In this document: in pieces, positions 9,306 through 18,250 of the stretch | How positions within the stretch are numbered: the first letter of the stretch is position 1 | How the letters are laid out: each line of letters begins with the position of its first letter | NCBI GenBank assembly: GCA_017745175.1 | Contig: JAGHZY010000035.1 | Location: forward strand, 1 to 42,414 | Length of the DNA: 42,414 nucleotides | Reading direction: 5' to 3' | Source of the DNA: Sphingopyxis sp. | Lineage (GTDB): Bacteria > Pseudomonadota > Alphaproteobacteria > Sphingomonadales > Sphingomonadaceae | Notes under the pieces: model-generated | The model's input: only the letters and a program-made list of their open reading frames with translations | Told to the model about the DNA's origin: nothing | The model's database searches: none | Program-made: the position numbers and the translations under genes

Positions 9306-9939
9306 CGCGTTCGGCAGGATAGCGTTGCGGCTCGTAGGCGCTGTTCGCGGGGTCGAGCCGGATCATCTGGCCTTCGCGGCGGAAATATTTGAGGGTCGCA
9401 TCCTGCCCGTCGACGAGCGCGACGACGATGTCGCCCTCGCGCGCGGTGCTTGCCTTCTGGATCAGCGCATAATCGCCGTCGAAAATTCCTGCCTCGACCA
9501 TCGAGTCGCCCGACACTTCGAGCGCATAATGTTCGCCCGAGCCAAGCAGCGCGGCGGGCACGGCAAGATTGTTGTGATCCTCGAACGCCTCGATCGGGAC
9601 GCCCGCGGCGATCTTGCCGTGCAGCGGAATTTCGATGACGTCGTTCGCGGCGATCGGCTTGAGCGCAGGTGCGGGCTTGCGGAGCGGGACGATATTGTCG
9701 CGAACCGGCGCGGCCGATTTCGCGGCCTCGGGAACCCTCAGCACCTCGAGCGCGCGGGCGCGGTTGGGGAGGCGGCGAAGAAAACCCCTCTCCTCCAAGG
9801 CGCTTATCAGCCGATGTATGCCCGATTTCGATTTGAGTCCGAGCGCCTCCTTCATCTCCTCGAACGACGGCGAAATGCCGCTCGCGTCGAGGCGTTCCTG
9901 GATGAAGTGGAGCAGTTCATGCTGCTTGGCGGTCAACAT
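9259..9939 (-). CDS. lexA: SOS repressor LexA
   Basis: Transcriptional repressor of the SOS regulon, 226 residues. The N-terminal winged helix (residues 1-65) begins [20 protein letters not shown], as usual in alphaproteobacteria. A linker leads to the S24 peptidase domain with the cleavage site Ala112-Gly113 (KIAAGVP), the catalytic Ser146 (GDSMVEAG) and Lys184 (ATLKYF). RecA-stimulated self-cleavage follows from the family. The start is ATG 9939 with GGAGA upstream; the open frame extends further but those residues do not belong to the family. A GTTC-N7-GTTC box lies upstream at 9976-9990, so the gene is most likely autoregulated. Its 3' end overlaps comEC, and moeA lies upstream on the same strand. 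Confidence 0.98.
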   Translation of the reverse strand: MLTAKQHELLHFIQERLDASGISPSFEEMKEALGLKSKSGIHRLISALEERGFLRRLPNRARALEVLRVPEAAKSAAPVRDNIVPLRKPAPALKPIAANDVIEIPLHGKIAAGVPIEAFEDHNNLAVPAALLGSGEHYALEVSGDSMVEAGIFDGDYALIQKASTAREGDIVVALVDGQDATLKYFRREGQMIRLDPANSAYEPQRYPAERVIVQGRLSGLLRRYH

Positions 9940-9975
9940 CGTCGTTCTCCATGATGCCAATTCCGGACATAGGGA

Positions 9976-9990
9976 GAACGATAGTGGAAC
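9976..9990 (-). promoter_or_regulatory. LexA operator (alphaproteobacterial SOS box)
   Basis: On the minus strand GTTC-CACTATC-GTTC matches the direct repeat GTTC-N7-GTTC known as the LexA box in alphaproteobacteria. It ends 37 bases upstream of the lexA start. A third GTTC lies just before it with a 6-base gap. The box sits only 13 bases from the moeA stop. Confidence 0.9.
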
Positions 9991-10003
9991 AAAGCGGAAC
10001 TTG

Positions 10004-11194
10004 TCAAGCGATGACAAGATAATCCGCGCTGTCGCCCGCATCGCGCGGCGGTGCGGCGATCTCGCGGACCAGCAGCGCGTTGGCCGAGGCAAGCGGCAGG
10101 GTGCGCCCGCTTTCCTGCCCGATCATCGGCGTCAGGCGGCCGTTTTCGAGTCGCGCGCGCAAATAGTCGCGGCGCGTTCCGCCTGCGCCGAGCGGCGCGG
10201 CGAGCGCCGCCCGGTGCATCGGCGGCAGGGGCGCGTGCGCACCCGCGAGGTGGCGGACGAGCGGCAGGAGAAACAGGGTCGCGGTGACGAAAGCCGAGGA
10301 GGGATTGCCGGGAAGGCCGAGCAGGACCGCGTCGCCGAGCGTTCCGGCGATCAGCGGCTTGCCCGGCCGCATCGCGATCTTCCAGAAATCGAGCCGTCCG
10401 CCCGCGTCGTCGAGCGCACCGCGGACATGATCGTGATCGCCGACCGAGGCGCCGCCGACGGTGACGATGACGTCGTGACGTCGCGCCAGCTCCCCGAGAA
10501 TCCTTGCAAGTGTCGTGCGGTCATCGGGGACGTGGTGCGGCAGGATCGTGTCGGACACCTCGCCGTGAAGCATCGCGGCAAGCATCAGGCCGTTGCTGTC
10601 GGGGATCTGGCCGGACGCGAGCGGGCGCCCGGGCTGGACGAGTTCGTCGCCGGTGGTGAGGATGGCGACGCGCGGACGGCGACCGACGGCGAGCTGGCCG
10701 GCGCCGCTCATCGCGGCCGCCGCAATGGCGCCGGGCGTGAGGCGGGTGCCCGCCGGCAGCAGGCAATCCCCTGCCGCGAAATCGGCGGCGCGCGAGCGGA
10801 CGTGGCGGGCGCGCGATGCCGGGCCGTCGCCGGTCAGCGTCAGCGCGTCGCCGTCGCGCGTGACATCTTCCTGCACGATCACCGTGTCAGCGCCCTCGGG
10901 AAGCATCGCCCCGGTGAAGATTCGCATCGCTTCGCCTGTCCCGACCATCCGGTCGGGCGCGGCTCCCGCAGCGGTCTCGCCGATGATCGTCCACGGACCC
11001 GGCAGGTCGTCAAAGCGGATCGCATAGCCGTCCATTGCCGACAGCGGCGCCGCGGGCTGGTCGCGCAACGCCTTCACATCACCCGAAAGATGGCGGCCAA
11101 GCGATTCGGAAAAGGCGATATTCTCGCTGCCGAGCGGGGCCCGCAGCGCGAGCAGTCGCGCCTGCGCTTCCTCGACGGGGAGCAGACCGCTCAT
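10004..11194 (-). CDS. moeA: Molybdopterin molybdenumtransferase MoeA
   Basis: Inserts molybdate into adenylylated molybdopterin in the last step of molybdenum cofactor synthesis. It has 396 residues, close to the family norm of about 400. Visible motifs are [10 protein letters not shown] near the N-terminus, [10 protein letters not shown], the MoCF-domain [11 protein letters not shown] and the [10 protein letters not shown] loop, followed by the C-terminal beta-barrel domain. The start overlaps the moaC stop (ATGA at 11191-11194), so moaC-moeA are translationally coupled. Transcription probably runs on towards lexA, although lexA has its own SOS-controlled promoter region. Confidence 0.97.
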   Translation of the reverse strand: MSGLLPVEEAQARLLALRAPLGSENIAFSESLGRHLSGDVKALRDQPAAPLSAMDGYAIRFDDLPGPWTIIGETAAGAAPDRMVGTGEAMRIFTGAMLPEGADTVIVQEDVTRDGDALTLTGDGPASRARHVRSRAADFAAGDCLLPAGTRLTPGAIAAAAMSGAGQLAVGRRPRVAILTTGDELVQPGRPLASGQIPDSNGLMLAAMLHGEVSDTILPHHVPDDRTTLARILGELARRHDVIVTVGGASVGDHDHVRGALDDAGGRLDFWKIAMRPGKPLIAGTLGDAVLLGLPGNPSSAFVTATLFLLPLVRHLAGAHAPLPPMHRAALAAPLGAGGTRRDYLRARLENGRLTPMIGQESGRTLPLASANALLVREIAAPPRDAGDSADYLVIA

Positions 11195-11664
11195 TCGGCG
11201 CGCCAGTCGCCCGAGCGGCCACCGCTCTTTTCGATGAGGCGGATATCGCCGAGGATCATCGCGCGGTCGAGCGCCTTGGCCATGTCATAGAGGGTGAGCA
11301 GCGCGACCGAGGCGGCGGTCAGCGCCTCCATCTCGACGCCGGTCGGCCCTGTCGTCTGCACGACAGAGGTGACCGATATGCCATTGTCTTCCCAGGAAAA
11401 TTCGACACCGACCTTGGTCAGCGCGAGCGGATGACAAAGCGGGATGAGATCGGCGGTGCGCTTGGCCGCCATGATCCCCGCGATACGCGCGGTCGACAGC
11501 ACGTCGCCCTTCGGGGCGTTGCCGCTGCGGATCGCCGCGAGGGCTTGTTGCGACATGGTGATGCGCCCGCCGGCGACCGCGCGGCGCGGCGTTGCGGGTT
11601 TGGCGCCGACATCGACCATGTGCGCGGCGCCGGTTTCGTCAAGGTGAGTCGGTCTGTCTGTCAT
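11191..11664 (-). CDS. moaC: Cyclic pyranopterin monophosphate synthase MoaC
   Basis: Works with MoaA to turn GTP into cyclic pyranopterin monophosphate, the first intermediate of molybdenum cofactor synthesis. It has 157 residues, typical for the family. Conserved parts are [29 protein letters not shown] and [16 protein letters not shown] followed by [10 protein letters not shown], where the DMAK segment holds the Asp and Lys of the active site. The start ATG 11664 ([10 protein letters not shown]) fits the family; a TTG at 11682 would add six residues. Neither has a strong ribosome site. It overlaps moeA by 4 bases. Confidence 0.96.
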   Translation of the reverse strand: MTDRPTHLDETGAAHMVDVGAKPATPRRAVAGGRITMSQQALAAIRSGNAPKGDVLSTARIAGIMAAKRTADLIPLCHPLALTKVGVEFSWEDNGISVTSVVQTTGPTGVEMEALTAASVALLTLYDMAKALDRAMILGDIRLIEKSGGRSGDWRAE

Positions 11665-11852
11665 GCGGAACAAGCCAAGCAACGGCTGGCGGGAAAGGCA
11701 AGACGCTTTGGTCGCCCGGGGTGGCTATGACCGATCGAAACCCGTCGAGGGCCTTGCTACCGGGCCTGGAATCGGGGCATGAGCTTCGGCATGAAGTCCG
11801 CCGACTGTACCATCTGAATCGGCTTCCGCGTTTCGGCGCGAGAGGCCTCCAT

Positions 11853-11877
11853 GCCGGCACGCGCATAGCGTGCCGGT
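11853..11877. other. Hairpin in the moaC-catB gap
   Basis: A 9-base-pair stem, CCGGCACGC with GCGTGCCGG, around a 5-base loop, about 70 bases upstream of catB. It has no T-run. The rest of the 280-base gap between the divergent moaC and catB genes shows nothing I can name. It could be a leader hairpin of catB or a remnant of an insertion junction; both are guesses. Confidence 0.45.
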
Positions 11878-11944
11878 TCGCGTTCGCGTGCGCGGACGCA
11901 CAGGCCGGAGCCGCGAATGCGGCCCAGATTCAATGGTAACTCTC

Positions 11945-12583
11945 ATGAACAATTTCTTCGAAAGCCCCTTCAGGGGCATCACACTCGACCGGCAGGTCAC
12001 GAACCCGAACATCGTCGTCGGACGCTACAGCTATTATTCGGGTTATTACCACGGCCACAGTTTCGACGACTGCGCCCGTTTCCTTTTTTCCGACGCGGGC
12101 GTCGACCGGCTCATCATCGGCAGCTTCTGCTCGATCGGATCGGGCGCCGCTTTCATCATGGCGGGCAATCAGGGGCACCGGAATGACTGGATCAGTACCT
12201 TTCCCTTCTTCTGGATGCCCGAGGTGCCCGCCTTTGCCGGGGCGGCCAACGGCTTCGCGCCGGCAGGAGATACCGTAATCGGCAACGACGTATGGATCGG
12301 GTCGGAGGCGATCATCATGCCCGGCGTAAGGGTCGGCGACGGGGCCGTGATCGGGACACGCGCGCTCGTGACGCGCGACGTGGAACCCTATGCCATCGTC
12401 GGCGGCAATCCGGCACGCGAAATCCGCAAGCGCTTCGACGAAGCCGAAATCGCCATGCTGCTCGCGCTTCAATGGTGGCGCTGGACCGACGATCAGCTTC
12501 GTGAAGCGATGCCGATCCTCACCAGCGCGGATGTCGGTGCGCTTCACGATCATTGGCGCGGGGCGATCGACGGGAAAGCGTAG
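11945..12583 (+). CDS. catB: Chloramphenicol acetyltransferase, CatB type (xenobiotic acetyltransferase)
   Basis: Acetyl-CoA-dependent O-acetyltransferase of the left-handed beta-helix (hexapeptide) family, which can inactivate chloramphenicol. It has 212 residues, the normal CatB length, and the CatB signature across its whole length: [13 protein letters not shown], then [40 protein letters not shown], the catalytic His78 (GNQGHR), [20 protein letters not shown] and [16 protein letters not shown]. The start ATG 11945 aligns with the family; the frame stays open further upstream. It points against its neighbours, sits between genes of cofactor and tryptophan synthesis, and appears somewhat less GC-rich. 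Similarity to CatB is strong; actual resistance is not shown by the sequence. Confidence 0.95.
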   Translation: MNNFFESPFRGITLDRQVTNPNIVVGRYSYYSGYYHGHSFDDCARFLFSDAGVDRLIIGSFCSIGSGAAFIMAGNQGHRNDWISTFPFFWMPEVPAFAGAANGFAPAGDTVIGNDVWIGSEAIIMPGVRVGDGAVIGTRALVTRDVEPYAIVGGNPAREIRKRFDEAEIAMLLALQWWRWTDDQLREAMPILTSADVGALHDHWRGAIDGKA

Positions 12584-12595
12584 CGCGGATGGATA

Positions 12596-12632
12596 GCCTG
12601 CCCGTCGCTGCTTTCGAAGCGCACGGGCAGGC
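12596..12632. terminator. Hairpin between convergent catB and the SRPBCC gene
   Basis: A 10-base-pair outer stem, GCCTGCCCGT with ACGGGCAGGC, extended inward by CGCT with AGCG. It lies 12 bases after catB and 27 bases from the stop of the convergent gene. There is no good T-run, so a bidirectional terminator role is likely from position only. Confidence 0.55.
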
Positions 12633-12659
12633 GCCTCGCCGAACGGGCGCGCGTCCGGC

Positions 12660-13142
12660 TTACGAGCCATATTCGGCAATCCGCTTCAGGACCGGCAAAG
12701 CCGAACGCCAATAGAATTGCCAATGCTTCAGTCCGGAATCCTCGCTTGTCTCCCACCCGTTCCCGCGCCGCGGAGGTGATGGCGGCACATCCTGTTCGAC
12801 GGCGAGAAGCGTGCGCGCATCGTCACCGGAGAGGTTGAGCGTGATGATCGAGCGATTTTCAGGCGTGTCGGCCAGTCCCGACACACGCGACCAATAGCTG
12901 TACCGGAGGAGCCGGGGCCTTTCGGAGCGCAGAACCTCGCCCCTGTCGCGAAAACGCTTCGTTCCAACGGTCGCCGCAATCGCAATGCCCGAGCCCGTCT
13001 GCCAATCGGTTGCGTAGTCGGCATTGCGCCATTCGTTGCCCGGTTCGGCCCCGGTGATAACATCCCAGACGCGATCGGCTGTCGCATCTATGACAATTTC
13101 CTGTCGGGGCATGACCAGCTTCACCGAAAGACTCCATGCCAT
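12660..13142 (-). CDS. SRPBCC (START-like, AHSA1-type) protein
   Basis: A 160-residue protein with the opening typical of SRPBCC ligand-binding folds: QEIVIDATADRVWDVITGAEPGNEWRN, where strand one is followed by the two short helices, then alternating strands and a long C-terminal helix (LKHWQFYWRSALPVLKRIAEYG). Such proteins bind hydrophobic molecules or act as chaperone-like factors; the ligand here cannot be told. Start 13142 gives MAWSLSVKLVMPRQ; the internal ATG 13112 (MPRQEIV) also fits. It lies 34 bases downstream of trpC on the same strand and converges on catB. Together with catB it splits the trp and moa genes, so the pair may form a small accessory insertion. Confidence 0.85.
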   Translation of the reverse strand: MAWSLSVKLVMPRQEIVIDATADRVWDVITGAEPGNEWRNADYATDWQTGSGIAIAATVGTKRFRDRGEVLRSERPRLLRYSYWSRVSGLADTPENRSIITLNLSGDDARTLLAVEQDVPPSPPRRGNGWETSEDSGLKHWQFYWRSALPVLKRIAEYGS

Positions 13143-13176
13143 TCATCGTGTCCGGCAGTCGCACCGGGTTGGCTTG

Positions 13177-13962
13177 TCAGCCCTCCAGCAGCGCCTTCGT
13201 TGCCATCGCGACGTCGCCCTGGCGCATCAGGCTTTCGCCGACGAGAAAGGCCTTTACGCCGCTTTGTGCCAGCCGCTCGCAGTCGGCGTGGCTGGCGATG
13301 CCGCTTTCGCCAACGAGCAGGGTTCCCGGCGGAACAAGCCTTGCGAGGCGTTCGGTGACGGCAAGGTCGGTCTCGAAGGTACGGAGGTCGCGGTTGTTGA
13401 CGCCGATCAGGCGCGATTTCAGCCGGGTCAGCGCGCGCTCGAGCTCGGCTTCGTCGTGGACCTCGACGAGCACGTCCATGCCGCGTTCGAAGGCGGCGGC
13501 CTCGATCTCCTGCATGACGCCATCGTCGAGCGCGGCGACGATGATCAGGATCGCGTCGGCGCCGATTGCGCGCGCCTCGGCGACCTGCCACGGATCGATC
13601 ATGAAATCCTTGCGGAGCGCGGGGAGGGCGCAGGCCGCGCGCGCGGCGACCAGATAATTCTCATGCCCCTGGAAATATGGCGCGTCAGTCAGGATCGACA
13701 GGCAAGCGGCGCCACCCGCGGCGTAGGCACGGGCGTGGTCCGCCGGATCGAAATCCTTCCTTATCAACCCCTTGGATGGCGATGCTTTCTTCACTTCGGC
13801 AATCAGGCCGAAACCGCCGGCGTCGATCTTTGCCTGCAGCGCCGCCGCGAAACCGCGCGCCGGGCCGGCATCGACCGCATCGAGGTCGGAGACGGAGCGG
13901 GCCGCGCGGCGTTCGGCGACTTCATCGGCCTTGGTGGCAAGGATTTGGGTGAGCTTGTTCAT
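13177..13962 (-). CDS. trpC: Indole-3-glycerol phosphate synthase
   Basis: Closes the indole ring from carboxyphenylaminodeoxyribulose phosphate in tryptophan synthesis. It is a single-domain TIM barrel of 261 residues, not fused to TrpF. Signatures: [15 protein letters not shown] with the catalytic Lys, [11 protein letters not shown] with the second Lys, IGVNNRDL, and LLVGESGI at the phosphate site. The start overlaps the trpD stop (ATGA), giving coupled translation trpD to trpC. Confidence 0.98.
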   Translation of the reverse strand: MNKLTQILATKADEVAERRAARSVSDLDAVDAGPARGFAAALQAKIDAGGFGLIAEVKKASPSKGLIRKDFDPADHARAYAAGGAACLSILTDAPYFQGHENYLVAARAACALPALRKDFMIDPWQVAEARAIGADAILIIVAALDDGVMQEIEAAAFERGMDVLVEVHDEAELERALTRLKSRLIGVNNRDLRTFETDLAVTERLARLVPPGTLLVGESGIASHADCERLAQSGVKAFLVGESLMRQGDVAMATKALLEG

Positions 13963-14957
13963 TTATAGGCGATCCAGCAATTGAGCAGCGCGTTGGCAAG
14001 GCCCTTGTCGATCGCCTCGGCGGCTTCCTCGACGCCCCCGACGAGCGTATCGGCGGCGCCGGCGACGACGAGCGCTTCGGCGGCATTATAAAGCACGGCG
14101 TCGCGATAGGCGCCCGGCTCGCCCTCGAGCAGGCGGCGCAGCGCTTTCGCGTTATACCCGGCATCGCCGCCGCGGATTTCGGCGAGCGAGCGCGTCGGAA
14201 GACCGGCATCGGCGGCGGTGCTGCGCTGCATGCGGACCCCCTCGGGCGTGACGACCGCGACCTCGTTGCCGCCCGCGAGCGACAGTTCGTCGAGTCCCTC
14301 GTCGCCCGAAATCACGCGCGAATGCTCGGTGCCGAGCCGGTGCAGCGCCCCGGCATAGACGGCGACATAGGCGGGGCGCGCGATGCCGACGAGCTGGCGC
14401 GTGACGCGCGCGGGGTTGGCGAGCGGGCCCATCAGGTTGAAGATCGTCCGGCGCCCGATCGCCCTGCGGATCGGCATGATGCGCTTCATCGCCGGATGGC
14501 GCGTGCCAGCAAAGAGGAAACAGATGCCGAGGTCGGCGAGCTGTTGCTCGGCCATGCGGTCGGCACGGTCCATGTCGAGGCCGAGCGCCTCCAGCGTGTC
14601 GGCCGCACCCGATTTCGAGGAAGCGGCCCGGTTTCCGTGTTTTGCGACCGGAACTTCGCACGCGGCGACGACGATCGAGACCGCGGTCGAGACGTTGAGC
14701 GTATGATGGCCGTCGCCGCCGGTGCCGCAGACGTCGATTGCATTCGCGGGCGCCGCGACGGGGATCAGCCGGTCGCGCATCGCCTGCGCCGCGGCGGCGA
14801 TCTCGACCATCGTTTCGCCGCGGTCGGAGAGTGCGATGAGGAATTCGGCGACCTGCTCGTCGCTCGCGCCGCCATCGAGCATCGTCGCGAAGGCGCCGGC
14901 CGCCTCATCGTGACCCAGCAGCTCCGAGGGGTCGGGAAACGGGCCGAAGCGGCTCAT
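13959..14957 (-). CDS. trpD: Anthranilate phosphoribosyltransferase
   Basis: Transfers phosphoribosyl from PRPP to anthranilate. It has 332 residues, near the family norm of 330-345. Visible are the PRPP-binding [38 protein letters not shown] and [10 protein letters not shown]. The N-terminal helical domain is present and there is no TrpG fusion. It overlaps trpG upstream and trpC downstream, each by 4 bases. Confidence 0.98.
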   Translation of the reverse strand: MSRFGPFPDPSELLGHDEAAGAFATMLDGGASDEQVAEFLIALSDRGETMVEIAAAAQAMRDRLIPVAAPANAIDVCGTGGDGHHTLNVSTAVSIVVAACEVPVAKHGNRAASSKSGAADTLEALGLDMDRADRMAEQQLADLGICFLFAGTRHPAMKRIMPIRRAIGRRTIFNLMGPLANPARVTRQLVGIARPAYVAVYAGALHRLGTEHSRVISGDEGLDELSLAGGNEVAVVTPEGVRMQRSTAADAGLPTRSLAEIRGGDAGYNAKALRRLLEGEPGAYRDAVLYNAAEALVVAGAADTLVGGVEEAAEAIDKGLANALLNCWIAYK

Positions 14958-15544
14958 GCCGCCTTGCGCTCGGCGACCGGCAGCCCCGCGATCCTGAGGA
15001 AGTTGGCGAGCATCGCATGGCCATGCTCGGTCGCGATGCTTTCGGGGTGGAACTGGACGCCGTGGATCGGCAGTTCGGCGTGGCGGAAACCCATCACCGC
15101 GCCGTCGTCGCTCGTCGCGTTGATTACGAGACTTGCGGGAATGTCGACGACCTCGAGGCTGTGATAGCGCGTCGCCCGGAAGGGCGAGGGCAGGCCGGCG
15201 TAGAGCCCGCTGTTGTCGTGGCAGACGGGCGACGTCTTGCCGTGCATCAGATGACCGCGCTGGACGGTGCCGCCGAAGTGCTGGCCGATCGCCTGATGGC
15301 CTAGACAGACGCCGAGCAGCGGGCGGCGCGCGTCGGCGCAGGCGGCGACGAGGTCGAGGCTGATACCCGCCTCGTTCGGCGTGCAGGGGCCGGGCGAGAT
15401 CAGGATCGCGTCGGCGCCGGTCGCGAGCGCGTCGGCGGCGGTCAGCGCATCGTTGCGCTCGACGCGCACCTCGACCCCGAGCTCGATCAGATAATGAACG
15501 AGGTTGAAGGTGAAGCTGTCATAATTGTCGATGACGAGGATCAT
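14954..15544 (-). CDS. trpG: Anthranilate synthase component II (glutamine amidotransferase)
   Basis: Class I glutamine amidotransferase that supplies ammonia to TrpE. It has 196 residues. It starts [19 protein letters not shown], and the triad is Cys80 ([10 protein letters not shown]), His166 and Glu168 ([14 protein letters not shown]). In many bacteria this protein also serves p-aminobenzoate synthesis as PabA; the window cannot settle this. It is separated from trpE by the hydrolase gene and a 72-base gap, so it may have its own promoter, and it overlaps trpD by 4 bases. Confidence 0.97.
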   Translation of the reverse strand: MILVIDNYDSFTFNLVHYLIELGVEVRVERNDALTAADALATGADAILISPGPCTPNEAGISLDLVAACADARRPLLGVCLGHQAIGQHFGGTVQRGHLMHGKTSPVCHDNSGLYAGLPSPFRATRYHSLEVVDIPASLVINATSDDGAVMGFRHAELPIHGVQFHPESIATEHGHAMLANFLRIAGLPVAERKAA

Positions 15545-15616
15545 GGAGGGCGCACTAACGGTTTTGCATGGATGGGGGAAGGGATAGAAGCTTTTCGGCG
15601 TTCAACTCTTCCTTCG

Positions 15617-16693
15617 TTATTCGGTCATCAGCTTTGCGAGGTCGTCCTTCCAGAATTTCGCCCAGGTGTGTGTGCCGTGACCCTTCGTTTCGGGGCTGGC
15701 GGGGATCAGGATGAAACGCGCGCGCGGCATGCGTTTCACGCCGTCCTGCGGGTAGCTGTAGCCGGGCGGGTTGATGAAATCGTCGGCCGAATTGATCCAG
15801 AGTACGGGCACGGTGATTTTTTCGAGATTCGGCCAGGGATTGTAATTTCGCGACGAATCAAGCTGATAGATCGTGTCGTTCGCATCGTTGCGGGCAAAGG
15901 CGCGCGCGAACGCCTCGTCCTTGTATCGCTCGGCGGCGATGCGCGTCGGATATTGTGCCTGCAGCGCATAGGGGTTCGCGCCCGCGATCAGCGTCAGCGA
16001 TGCGGCGGTGCGCAGGCCCGACAGCGGCGGATCGGTATAATTGCCGTCCTTCCACAGCGGATCGGCCTTGATCGCGTCGATCGAGAGCGTGCGCCACATC
16101 CGGTTCTCGCCCGCGATCTCGACCGGCTGGCAGGCGAAGGGCGCCAGCCGTTCGGCGAAACCCGGATGCGTCTCGCCCCACACGAAGGCGTGCATGCAGC
16201 CCATCGAGGTCCCGAGGATGAGCTTGAGCCTTTTCACGCCCAGTTTCTCGGTGAGCAGCCGGTACTGGGCCTCGACCATGTCGTCATAATCGTAATGCGG
16301 AAATTTCATGCGCAGCCCGTCGCTGGGCTTCGACGAGCCGCCATGGCCGATATTGTCGGGGAGGATGATATAATATTTGCCGGTGTCGAGCGGCTGGCCG
16401 GGGCCGAACAGCTCGTCGGCGAACTGCGGCTGGAAGCATTGCTTTCCGGTGCCGCCGGTGCCGTGGAGGATCATCACGGCGTTGGTGACATCGCCCCTGG
16501 CATCGTGCTGCGGCGTGCCGAGCGTGATGTATCGAAGGGTGAGTTCGGGCAGCTTTTCGCCGCTGGCGAAGGTGAAGTCTTCGAGGACGGCATCGACCCC
16601 GGCGGCGCCGTCGACGCTGAATTGCCAGGGCTCGGCGTGGGCGGGGCTGACGCTGGCAAACAGCAGGGCGAGCGAGGCGAGGATCTTGCGCAT
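15617..16693 (-). CDS. Secreted MetX-like alpha/beta hydrolase
   Basis: A 358-residue alpha/beta-hydrolase of the homoserine O-acetyltransferase-like group. Residues 1-20 form a signal peptide ending AHA, so it is probably periplasmic, unlike true MetX. The fold markers are VMILHGTGGTG (oxyanion loop), the nucleophile elbow GTSMGC with Ser163, Asp304 or 305 in NSADDFINPP, and His339 or 342 in GHGTHTW. The substrate is unknown; a secreted esterase or acyltransferase is most likely. The start ATG 16693 is set by the signal peptide; the longer open frame is trpE read in another frame. It lies 37 bases downstream of trpE and before trpG, an odd place that splits the two anthranilate synthase subunits. 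Confidence 0.93.
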   Translation of the reverse strand: MRKILASLALLFASVSPAHAEPWQFSVDGAAGVDAVLEDFTFASGEKLPELTLRYITLGTPQHDARGDVTNAVMILHGTGGTGKQCFQPQFADELFGPGQPLDTGKYYIILPDNIGHGGSSKPSDGLRMKFPHYDYDDMVEAQYRLLTEKLGVKRLKLILGTSMGCMHAFVWGETHPGFAERLAPFACQPVEIAGENRMWRTLSIDAIKADPLWKDGNYTDPPLSGLRTAASLTLIAGANPYALQAQYPTRIAAERYKDEAFARAFARNDANDTIYQLDSSRNYNPWPNLEKITVPVLWINSADDFINPPGYSYPQDGVKRMPRARFILIPASPETKGHGTHTWAKFWKDDLAKLMTE

Positions 16694-16730
16694 GGGCGGC
16701 GACGCTAGCGCGCCGCCGGGCAAGGTCAAG

Positions 16731-18248
16731 CTACTGCCCGTACCCCGGCGTTCCCGCAAGCCGCACGGCCTCGCGCGCAGCGGCGAAGAGCGCGCCGGCC
16801 TTGGCCTCGCATTCACGCTGTTCGTAGGCGGGATCGCTGTCGGCGACGATGCCCGCGCCAGCCTGGACGTGCATTTCGCCGTCCTTGACGATCGCGGTCC
16901 TGAGCACGATGCAGCTGTCCATATTGCCGTCGGGCGCGAAATAGCCGACGCCGCCGGCATAGGGGCCGCGGGCGTCGGCTTCGAGTTCGGCGATGATCTG
17001 GCACGCGCGGACCTTGGGCGCACCGCTGACGGTACCCGCGGGGAAGCCCGCGAAGAGCGCGTCGATCGCGTCCCTGTCGGGCGCGATGCGGCCGATGACG
17101 TTCGAGACGATGTGCATCACGTGGCTGTAATATTCGACCGTATAGCTGTCGGTCACGGTCACCGACCCGCCGACGGCGGCGCGCCCGACGTCGTTGCGGC
17201 CGAGGTCGAGCAGCATCAGATGCTCGGCGCGTTCCTTGGGGTCGGCGAGCAGGCTGTCGCGATTCTCGACATCCTCGGCGCTCGTGCGTCCACGCGGGCG
17301 GGTGCCTGCGATCGGACGGATCGTGATCTCGCCATCGCGCACCCGGACGAGGATTTCGGGTGACGAGCCGATCAGCGCGAAGCCGGGAAGGTCGAGGAAA
17401 TAGAGGAAAGGCGAGGGATTTACGCGGCGGAGCGCGCGATAGAGATCGAAGGGCGGCAGGTCGAACGGGGTCGAGAAACGCTGCGACAGCACGACCTGGA
17501 AGATGTCGCCGGCGGCGATATACTCTTTCGCTGTCCGGACCATTTCGGCGAAATGCGCGGGCGTGGTTGCGGGGTTCGCCGCGATCGCTTCGGGCAACGT
17601 CCCGGTCGTGGCACGATCGCCGTGCGCGCTGGCGCTTGAAAGACGCGCGGCGACGGTATCGAGACGCTCCTGCGCCGTGTCGATCATCCGGTCGATCGCG
17701 CCGCCGGGATCGGGCCAGATCGGCGCGATCAGGAAAAGTTCGTCGGCGAGCCGGTCGAAGACGAGGATCACCGTCGGGCGCACGAAGATCATGTCGGGCA
17801 GGCCGAGCCCCGCGCCCGGCGCACGCGGGATGCGTTCGACGAGGCCGATCGTTTCATAGGCGAAGAAGCCGACCAGCGTCGCGAGCGCCTTGGGCAACCC
17901 GTCGGGCACATCGAAGCGGCATTCGGCGACGAGATCGCGCAGCGCCGCCAGCGCGCCGGCCTCGAGCGGGCGAAACGCCTCGCGATCCGTGCGCCAGTCG
18001 CGGTTGATGCGCGCGGCGTCGCCCGTCACCTCGAACATCAGGTCGGGATCGAGGCCGAGCAGGCTGTAGCGCCCGCGCGTCTCGCCGCTTTCGACCGATT
18101 CGAGCACCCAGTCGCCGCGGCCCGGCTCGATGAGCTTGAGCGCCGCCGACACGGGGGTTTCGATATCGGCGATCAGCCGCTGCCAGACGACCGCGCCGCG
18201 CCCCTGCGCCAGCGCTTCGAGCGCGGCGGCCCTGCCTTCGAGCGTCAC
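16731..18248 (-). CDS. trpE: Anthranilate synthase component I
   Basis: Chorismate-using subunit of anthranilate synthase, 505 residues. The N-terminal tryptophan feedback site keeps the LES...S pattern (LES at 49-51, Ser62 in GRYSLLG), so it is probably inhibited by tryptophan. The catalytic part shows AGDIFQVVLSQRF, IRPIAGTRPRG, LLDLGRNDVGR, FPAGTVSGAPKVRA and QAGAGIVADSDP. It begins with GTG (18248-18246), only two bases after the ppiD stop. That leaves no room for a leader peptide and attenuator directly in front of the gene, so it is likely carried on the ppiD transcript or driven from within ppiD. Confidence 0.98.
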   Translation of the reverse strand: MTLEGRAAALEALAQGRGAVVWQRLIADIETPVSAALKLIEPGRGDWVLESVESGETRGRYSLLGLDPDLMFEVTGDAARINRDWRTDREAFRPLEAGALAALRDLVAECRFDVPDGLPKALATLVGFFAYETIGLVERIPRAPGAGLGLPDMIFVRPTVILVFDRLADELFLIAPIWPDPGGAIDRMIDTAQERLDTVAARLSSASAHGDRATTGTLPEAIAANPATTPAHFAEMVRTAKEYIAAGDIFQVVLSQRFSTPFDLPPFDLYRALRRVNPSPFLYFLDLPGFALIGSSPEILVRVRDGEITIRPIAGTRPRGRTSAEDVENRDSLLADPKERAEHLMLLDLGRNDVGRAAVGGSVTVTDSYTVEYYSHVMHIVSNVIGRIAPDRDAIDALFAGFPAGTVSGAPKVRACQIIAELEADARGPYAGGVGYFAPDGNMDSCIVLRTAIVKDGEMHVQAGAGIVADSDPAYEQRECEAKAGALFAAAREAVRLAGTPGYGQ

Positions 18249-18250
18249 CC

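Noticed and set aside
11945..12583. catB as part of an integron cassette
   Set aside because: No attC-like site, attI or integrase is visible next to it; the downstream hairpin is short and lacks the attC core motifs.
16694..17023. N-terminal extension of the secreted hydrolase
   Set aside because: This part is trpE read in another frame; the signal peptide fixes the start at 16693.
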